Position numbers and translations under genes: made by a program. From contig NZ_JACXAA010000003.1 in the NCBI RefSeq assembly GCF_014699035.1, forward strand, positions 186,001 through 250,000: a stretch of 64,000 nt of DNA, written 5' to 3'. Origin of the DNA: Spirosoma validum (GTDB taxonomy: Bacteria > Bacteroidota > Bacteroidia > Cytophagales > Spirosomataceae). This document shows, one piece after another, positions 59,267 through 64,000 of this stretch; within the stretch, counting starts at the first letter, position 1; the number at the start of each line of letters is the position of its first letter. The notes beneath the pieces were generated by a model. That model searched no databases. It was given only the letters and a program-made list of their open reading frames with translations, and was not told the origin of the DNA.

Positions 59267-60505
59267 ATGCAGCCGACCATAGATCATACGCTTGATATTC
59301 AAAAAATTCGCCAGGACTTTCCGATACTCGATCAGGAAGTCAACGGACGACCACTGGTGTATCTCGATAATGCCGCTACCAACCAGAAACCGATTCCGGT
59401 TATTAACGCTCTGACTCGTTATTACGAAGGTTATAATGCGAATATTCACCGGGGAATTCACCATCTGGCTGAGCAGGCTACGGCCGCTTTTGAAGCATCA
59501 CGACGGGCCGTTCAGGAGTTTCTGAATGCGAAGCACTGGCAGGAAATAATCTTTACGTACGGCACGACGGATGGCATTAACCTAGTTGCTCAGACTTACG
59601 GTCGTCGGTTTCTGAAAGAAGGCGATGAGATCATTATTTCAACGATGGAGCACCATTCTAACATCGTTCCCTGGCAGATGCTTTGCGAAGAAAAAGGATG
59701 CGTGCTGAAGGTTATCCCGGTAGATGACAACGGCGAACTGATTCTGGAGGAGTACGAAAAGCTCTTGTCTGAACGTACCAAGCTGGTATCGTGCGTACAC
59801 GTATCGAATTCGCTGGGCACGATCAATCCGGTCAAAACCATTATCGATAAAGCCCACGAAGTTGGTGCTGTTGTGCTGATCGATGGCGCACAGGCCAGCT
59901 CACACCTTGACATCGATGTACAAGCGCTTGATGCTGACTTCTACGTACTGTCGGCGCACAAACTCTACGGCCCGACGGGTATGGGAGTTTTATACGGCAA
60001 GAAAGAAATCCTGGATGCTATGCCGCCATATCGGGGTGGGGGCGAGATGATCAAAGAAGTGACGTTTGCTAAAACGACGTACAACGACTTGCCCTATAAA
60101 TTTGAAGCTGGCACGCCTAATATTGCCGACGTCGTAGCCGTTAAAACCGCGCTGGAATATATGGCTGGTTTGGGTAAGGAAAATATTGCTGCCCATGAAG
60201 ACGACTTGCTTCAATACGCTACGGAACAGCTTAATGAACTCGACGGACTACGTATCATTGGGCAGGCCAAGCATAAAATTGGGGTCATTTCATTTGTGCT
60301 TGATGGTATTCATCACCAGGATACGGGTGTCATTCTGGATCAGCAGGGCATTGCCGTTCGGACGGGACACCACTGCACCATGCCATTGATGCAACGCTTT
60401 GGTATTGCCGGAACTACGCGGGCATCGTTTGCGGTTTATAACACCAGAGATGAAATTGACCGACTCGTACAAGGTCTGCGCCGGGTTCAGAAAATGATGT
60501 TGTAA
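59267..60505 (+). CDS. sufS: SufS cysteine desulfurase
   Basis: A 412-residue group II desulfurase, cytosolic. The N-terminus IRQDFPILDQEVNGRPLVYLDNAATNQKP is typical. The PLP lysine is K232 in SAHKLYGPTG, and the catalytic cysteine is C370 in RTGHHCTMP. HHSNIVPW and TEFD-like DGAQASSH complete the PLP site. SufS takes sulfur from cysteine for iron-sulfur clusters and hands it to SufE. The sufE gene follows after an inserted toxin-antitoxin pair. The remainder of suf (BCD) is not in the window. Confidence 0.95.
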   Translation: MQPTIDHTLDIQKIRQDFPILDQEVNGRPLVYLDNAATNQKPIPVINALTRYYEGYNANIHRGIHHLAEQATAAFEASRRAVQEFLNAKHWQEIIFTYGTTDGINLVAQTYGRRFLKEGDEIIISTMEHHSNIVPWQMLCEEKGCVLKVIPVDDNGELILEEYEKLLSERTKLVSCVHVSNSLGTINPVKTIIDKAHEVGAVVLIDGAQASSHLDIDVQALDADFYVLSAHKLYGPTGMGVLYGKKEILDAMPPYRGGGEMIKEVTFAKTTYNDLPYKFEAGTPNIADVVAVKTALEYMAGLGKENIAAHEDDLLQYATEQLNELDGLRIIGQAKHKIGVISFVLDGIHHQDTGVILDQQGIAVRTGHHCTMPLMQRFGIAGTTRASFAVYNTRDEIDRLVQGLRRVQKMML

Positions 60506-60532
60506 TAAACGTGTAAACTGTTAGTTAGTCCT

Positions 60533-60724
60533 ATGATTAGTACTGCTGCTATTGTTGAATCTTTCCGCCAGTTACCGGAAAAAATATCGCTTGACGAAGC
60601 GGTTGAACGGCTCATCATTCTTGATCGCTATGGACGTGCCATGGAAGAAATTGGCCAGGAAAAGGGCCATAAAAATGAAGATGTCATGCGTGAAATGAAA
60701 GAATGGATTCAGGCAAGCCGATAA
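60533..60724 (+). CDS. Antitoxin of a ParE-type module
   Basis: A 63-residue helical protein (MISTAAIVESFRQLPEKISL), with a charged second half (EKGHKNEDVMREMKEWIQASR) that would wrap the toxin. The size, composition and overlap with the next gene are typical of antitoxins for ParE/RelE toxins. The stop codon overlaps the toxin start by 22 bases, so translation is coupled. The same start-up phrase occurs in many Bacteroidota antitoxins. It lies 27 bases after sufS. Confidence 0.75.
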   Translation: MISTAAIVESFRQLPEKISLDEAVERLIILDRYGRAMEEIGQEKGHKNEDVMREMKEWIQASR

Positions 60725-60999
60725 TTTGGAAAGACGAAGCAAAAGAGGACTTGTGGGATGTTTTGCATTACCTCTCACGATCATCGTCGGTTTATGTTGA
60801 TAATTGGTCGAATGAATTGACGAAAAAGCTTGGTTTACTTGAATCATTCCCGGAAATGGGGCGTAAAGTCCCAGAGAAAGAACTGACTCATCTTCGGGAG
60901 TTATTGATTGGGAATTATCGTTTGCTGTACATATATCTCCAAGATACAATAACCATAATAGCTATACGGCATCAGTCCAGCCAGTTAGGTAAACTTTGA
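60703..60999 (+). CDS. ParE/RelE-family toxin
   Basis: A 98-residue protein of the ParE/RelE plasmid-stabilisation fold: IIWKDEAKEDLWDVLHYLSRSS (strand-helix), LLESFPEMGRKVPEKELTHLRELLIGNYRLLYIYL and TITIIAIRHQSSQLGKL. The ExGR-like GRKVPE and the NYRLLY strand are characteristic. ParE blocks DNA gyrase; RelE cuts mRNA. The target here is not known. It ends two bases before the sufE start codon. Confidence 0.85.
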   Translation: MDSGKPIIWKDEAKEDLWDVLHYLSRSSSVYVDNWSNELTKKLGLLESFPEMGRKVPEKELTHLRELLIGNYRLLYIYLQDTITIIAIRHQSSQLGKL

Positions 61000-61001
61000 A
61001 T

Positions 61002-61430
61002 ATGACTATTAATGAAAAACAGGACGAGATCATCGAAGAGTTTGACTTGTTCGATGATCAACTCGACAAGACGCAATACATCATTGATTTAGGTAAAAAA
61101 TTGCCACCTATGCCTGAAGCCCAGAAAACCGATGAAAATCGAATTATGGGGTGTCAGTCGAAAGTATGGGTCGATGCTGAACTAAAAGACGATAGACTGT
61201 ATTTTTATGGGGATAGCGAACCAACTGCTCAAATCTCGAAGGGGTTGGTTAGTTTGCTGATCCGGGTTTTATCGGGCGAAAAACCTGAAGATATTGCCAG
61301 AGCAGATCTCTATTTTATTCCGAGAGTAGGTATGGGAAACCTGATTACGTCGTTGCGGGCCGGTGGGCTGGCCTCGATGATCGAACGGATGAAAGCTTTC
61401 GGTCGTGCATACACCGAAAAAACTGTTTAA
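61002..61430 (+). CDS. sufE: SufE sulfur acceptor
   Basis: I take the ATG at 61002 (MTINEKQDEIIEEFDLFDDQ) two bases after the toxin stop; 142 residues. The sulfur-accepting cysteine is C51 in IMGCQSKVWV, and the LINDLG-like QYIIDLGKKLPPMP is the family N-terminal motif. SufE accepts persulfide from SufS. Normal length. The region IPRVGMGNLITSLRAGGLASM near 105-128 fits the family. Confidence 0.93.
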   Translation: MTINEKQDEIIEEFDLFDDQLDKTQYIIDLGKKLPPMPEAQKTDENRIMGCQSKVWVDAELKDDRLYFYGDSEPTAQISKGLVSLLIRVLSGEKPEDIARADLYFIPRVGMGNLITSLRAGGLASMIERMKAFGRAYTEKTV

Positions 61431-61440
61431 TAGTTGTGTC

Positions 61441-61752
61441 ATGACAGACGAAGAACTGAAAGAACAAGTTGTACTGGCGCTCAAAGGCGTATATGATCCC
61501 GAAATTCCGGTTGATGTATACGAACTAGGCCTGATCTACGACATCAAGATATTTCCGGTGAATAATGTGTACATTCTAATGACACTGACTTCACCGTCCT
61601 GCCCGTCGGCAGGTTCTATTCCGGCTGAGATCGAAGAGAAGGTGCGGGCTATTGAGGGTGTAAACGACGTAAGCGTTGAATTAACCTTCGATCCACCCTA
61701 CTCAACCGAACTTATGTCGGAAGTTGCTAAATTAGAACTGGGATTTATGTGA
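61441..61752 (+). CDS. SufT/DUF59 (MIP18-family) iron-sulfur assembly protein
   Basis: I start at ATG 61441 (MTDEELKEQVVLALKGVYDPEIPVD); 103 residues. The DUF59 pattern is clear: YDPEIPVDVYELGLIYDIKI, then MTLTSPSCPSAGSIPAEI with its cysteine and VELTFDPPYSTELMSEVAKLELGFM. Bacterial members such as SufT help mature iron-sulfur proteins. It lies 10 bases after sufE and belongs to the suf operon. Confidence 0.9.
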   Translation: MTDEELKEQVVLALKGVYDPEIPVDVYELGLIYDIKIFPVNNVYILMTLTSPSCPSAGSIPAEIEEKVRAIEGVNDVSVELTFDPPYSTELMSEVAKLELGFM

Positions 61753-61851
61753 TCGGTAATTTTTGAATTGCGATTGATGATTTCAATCTTAGTTCAAACT
61801 TCGTCATCTCCCCAAAATCGTAAATCATACTTTCAAAATCATACAGTACTT

Positions 61852-62283
61852 ATGTATCCTCCTCATTTGCTTATCCCAATGCGGGAAGACCTGACCAGCG
61901 TCGGGTTTGAAGAATTGACCACTGCCGATGACGTAGTGAACACTATGGAAAACGCCGAAGGTACCATGCTCGTTGTGGTAAATTCGGTATGCGGTTGTGC
62001 CGCTGGTGCGGCTCGTCCGGGTGTCAAAGCCGCTTTAGCAGCTAGCCCTGTGAAGCCTGATAAAATGGTGACCGTATTTGCGGGTGGTGATCTGGAAGCT
62101 GTGGCTAAGATGCGGGAATACCTGCTACCTTATCCTCCTTCGTCGCCTGCAATTGGCATTTTCAAGGATGGTGATCTGGTTCATTTCATCGAGCGGCACC
62201 ACATCGAAGGCCGGTCGGCACAGATGATTGCTCAGCATCTCGAAATGGCGTTGGAAGAGTTCTGTACGCCCGCGAACGCGTAA
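61852..62283 (+). CDS. BrxA/BrxB-family bacilliredoxin
   Basis: I start at ATG 61852 (MYPPHLLIPMREDLTSVGFEEL); 143 residues. The thioredoxin-like domain has the CGC active site (C47-G48-C49 in NSVCGCAAGAARPG), as in Bacillus YphP/YqiW, which reduce bacillithiol-protein disulfides. Longer upstream starts lack the family opening. It is the last gene of the rightward suf series, followed by a convergent terminator-like repeat. Bacillithiol is made by some Bacteroidota, which fits. Confidence 0.9.
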   Translation: MYPPHLLIPMREDLTSVGFEELTTADDVVNTMENAEGTMLVVVNSVCGCAAGAARPGVKAALAASPVKPDKMVTVFAGGDLEAVAKMREYLLPYPPSSPAIGIFKDGDLVHFIERHHIEGRSAQMIAQHLEMALEEFCTPANA

Positions 62284-62295
62284 CAATCGTAGTAT

Positions 62296-62354
62296 CGAAG
62301 CTCCGGCTTCGGGAGTGTAAGAGAAGCCTCTTCACTCCCGAAGCCGGAGCTTCG
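62296..62354. terminator. Convergent nested inverted repeat
   Basis: CGAAGCTCCGGCTTCGGGAG... (62296-62317) pairs perfectly with its 22-base complement at 62333-62354; the loop contains a second small hairpin AAGAG/CTCTT. Each arm also has an inner hairpin GAAGC-TCCG-GCTTC. It lies between the bacilliredoxin gene and eboC, which run towards each other. Confidence 0.85.
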
Positions 62355-62357
62355 GCG

Positions 62358-63233
62358 TTACGTTACGGCAAATACCTTTGCCAGTAACCGGGATAGTGGC
62401 AACAGGCAGCAAACCAGTAGTGCCAGCGGAAATGACGCAAATGCGGCTACCCAGGCGGCATTCATGACGATCAGTGATAGTACGCCCGCTTTTACGGCCA
62501 GACCGATATTTCGGCCAATTGGCTCTTTCACGGCTCGCCAGAGTGGCGGAAAAATAAAATACCCGAATATTAATAAGAAGGGCAAGGCGGTACCTAACTG
62601 TTGCTGCCGTTGCGCTAGTGCCGCTACACAGCCAATAACGAGTGCGTAGAGCAAGCCAGCGGCACGTAACGTTGTGGTATTACCGCCGTGCACTTCGCCC
62701 CGGCTAATCATGGTGATGGCCGCAATGTAGATAATCGGTACGATGCCAACCCAAACCCACGGCAGTACCTGGTCGGGCAGAATGCTAACTCCCAGTAGCA
62801 AATTCAGCCCTCGGCACAAACCCATGTTAACGGGCCCCAGCCAGTTGTGATGCTTGCCGAATCGATCATAGACAAGCGAGGATACAGCAATACCGATGGC
62901 CAGAAAGCCTGCTGTTTGATTCACCATAAACGACGTACCAATTCCCAGAATCAGCAGGAGCGTTCCCAGCAACGTAGCAACGCTTTTACTAACGACACCG
63001 CTCGGTATAGGTCGCTCGGGCCGCTCGACGGCGTCTAACTCAGCGTCGAAAACGTCGTTGAACACGACTCCCCCGCCGTACAGACAGACGGTTGCCAAAC
63101 TGAGCCAGCCGACCGGCGCAGGCGCTGGATTCGGAATTACAAAATACCCTGCAATAGCCATGCCGGCCAACACATCCGCAATCGCCGTGACGAGATTGGC
63201 CGGACGAGTGAGGGAAAGAAGCGCTTTAAACAT
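62358..63233 (-). CDS. eboC: EboC UbiA-like prenyltransferase
   Basis: A 291-residue UbiA-superfamily membrane protein with eight or nine helices. NDVFDAELDAVERPERPIPSG (about 59-79) holds the first Asp-rich motif NDxxDxxxD, and a second region with SLVYDRFGKHHNWLGP follows. UbiA enzymes move isoprenoid chains onto aromatic or polar acceptors. Immediately upstream lies a TatD-like gene of the EboB type, which identifies this as the eboC member of the ebo cluster rather than a quinone pathway enzyme. The other ebo genes would lie beyond the right edge. Donor and acceptor are not known in the family. Confidence 0.85.
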   Translation of the reverse strand: MFKALLSLTRPANLVTAIADVLAGMAIAGYFVIPNPAPAPVGWLSLATVCLYGGGVVFNDVFDAELDAVERPERPIPSGVVSKSVATLLGTLLLILGIGTSFMVNQTAGFLAIGIAVSSLVYDRFGKHHNWLGPVNMGLCRGLNLLLGVSILPDQVLPWVWVGIVPIIYIAAITMISRGEVHGGNTTTLRAAGLLYALVIGCVAALAQRQQQLGTALPFLLIFGYFIFPPLWRAVKEPIGRNIGLAVKAGVLSLIVMNAAWVAAFASFPLALLVCCLLPLSRLLAKVFAVT

Positions 63234-63240
63234 AGTGAAG

Positions 63241-63320
63241 AATGAAGAGTGTAGAGTGAAGAATAAAGAGCAAAGAATGATTATGCGTCAGCTTTTATTC
63301 TACACTCTACACTCTTCATT
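63241..63320. repeat. 27-base inverted repeat between eboB and eboC
   Basis: Arms 63241-63267 and 63294-63320 match at 26 of 27 positions as reverse complements; wording GAAGAGTGTAGAGTGAAG resembles the repeat at 37092-37177. It overlaps the eboB stop codon (63316-63318) and lies in the 5' leader of eboC. Confidence 0.8.
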
Positions 63321-64000
63321 TAATGATCGTTGATTCTTTATCTACTCTTGGCGCCTGACCACCGCGCAGAACGGAACTGCCATTAAACCGTTGACTCTGG
63401 TCGATGCCCATGGGTTGCGTAAGTTCGTCGAGGCTAAGCTGCCCGCTTTGAGCGAAAGCCGTAACGGCATTCGTAAACGTAACGAGCCGGATCGCTTCAT
63501 CCGAAATGCCGCGTTGCTTCATTAAAGCTGCTGTTTTCGGTACAGCCAGGGGGTCGCTGATACCCCAGTCGGCTGCGGAGTTGATCATGATCCGTTCGGG
63601 ACCGTACTGTTTAACTACCTCAACCATACGTTCATTACCCATTTTGGTAAACGGATAAATCGTGAAGCCCGCCCAGAAACCGCGGTCCAGCACTTCACGA
63701 ACCGTTTCCTCATTGTTATGATCAACGATGACCATGCCCGGCTCCAGCCCATGCTCCAGCGCAATATCCATACTACGGCTGGTTCCCTGTTTTTTGTCGC
63801 GGTGGGGCGTGTGGATCTGCACAGGTAGATTGGCCTCCTTCGCCAGTTCCAGCTGAGCCCGGTAATACTTGTCTTCAGCGGCCGTCTGATCATCAAAACC
63901 TATTTCGCCGACGCCAACTACCCCTTCTTTATAGATGAACAAGGGAAGAATTTCCATAACCTGTTCGGCCAGTTCTTCCTGATTGGCTTCTTTGGAATTC
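63316..64000 (-). CDS. eboB: EboB, TatD-family metal-dependent hydrolase, 5' end beyond window
   Basis: The frame is open to the right edge, so the N-terminus is missing; 228 codons remain. The window edge carries NSKEANQEELAEQVMEILPLF. VGVGEIGFDDQTAAEDKYYRAQLELAKEANLPVQIHTPHRDKKQG and VIVDHNNEE hold the metal-binding Glu and His residues of the TatD amidohydrolase barrel, and INSAADWGISDPLAVPKTA matches the EboB variant. EboB is of unknown substrate but is always tied to eboC in the ebo cluster. The gene ends 83 bases before eboC begins. Confidence 0.85.
   Translation of the reverse strand, partial: NSKEANQEELAEQVMEILPLFIYKEGVVGVGEIGFDDQTAAEDKYYRAQLELAKEANLPVQIHTPHRDKKQGTSRSMDIALEHGLEPGMVIVDHNNEETVREVLDRGFWAGFTIYPFTKMGNERMVEVVKQYGPERIMINSAADWGISDPLAVPKTAALMKQRGISDEAIRLVTFTNAVTAFAQSGQLSLDELTQPMGIDQSQRFNGSSVLRGGQAPRVDKESTIIK

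Noticed and set aside
1-64000. tRNA, rRNA, phage genes, insertion sequences, CRISPR arrays
   Set aside because: I looked for transposase, integrase and structural RNA signatures and saw none. A covariance search such as tRNAscan would be decisive for RNAs.

Overview
The window looks like a chromosomal segment of a Bacteroidota bacterium of the order Cytophagales, most likely near Spirosoma. This is inferred from gene content: a SusC/SusD pair, a CHU_C-type T9SS cargo, curlin genes, exported RraA and enolase proteins, and promoters of the TTG-N19-TAnnTTTG type. I saw no rRNA, tRNA, CRISPR array, phage or insertion sequence. Nearly all genes look intact; two run off the window edges.

1-8.1 kb (minus strand): pseudaminic-acid (nonulosonic acid) genes pseB and pseC, followed by a 530-residue protein I do not recognise, a TylF-type methyltransferase and a cut-off pse-associated methylase. 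A second operon upstream carries an Ppx/GppA phosphatase, a GNAT/FemAB-like transferase and an MptE/DUF115-like protein. 8.3-11.9 kb (plus): a carbamoyltransferase with an SGNH protein, a DUF5989 mini-protein and an SxtJ-like protein, resembling sxtI/J/K. 12-16 kb: a promoter, a SAM-I riboswitch, metH and a strong terminator. 16-22 kb: a GT39-like membrane glycosyltransferase, an FG-GAP propeller, a small membrane protein and a CHU_C protein.

22-31.7 kb (minus): a curli locus with four curlin-repeat proteins of very different size, a CsgB-like protein, CsgE, CsgF, a CsgG with an added C-terminal beta-barrel-like domain, and a TolB-like lipoprotein. A 1.46-kb non-coding region upstream holds a consensus promoter pointing at the curlins, paired direct repeats and two perfect long inverted repeats. 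31.7-35.3 kb: two Sec-exported RraA-like proteins divergent from a Tat-type enolase-superfamily enzyme, perhaps a periplasmic sugar-acid module.

35.4-43 kb: housekeeping genes (TIGR01777 epimerase, rimK, a retropepsin-like rimB, holB, a GlmU-like protein), a 354-residue protein with the class II terpene cyclase motif DIDDTAM, an SDR and a ChaN protein. 44-47.7 kb: a cNMP-domain histidine kinase, a REC-thioredoxin-reductase-like fusion without the CxxC, and a UBP zinc-finger protein. 48.7-53.4 kb: susD and susC without nearby hydrolases. 53.9-59.1 kb: a PhyH dioxygenase behind a palindromic operator candidate, a fatty acid hydroxylase-like protein, a redoxin, a DUF1684 protein and an aminotransferase. 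59.3-62.3 kb: sufS, a ParE-type toxin-antitoxin pair, sufE, a SufT/DUF59 protein and a bacilliredoxin. The right edge holds eboC and part of eboB. Between genes lie many long hairpins, several built as nested palindromes.
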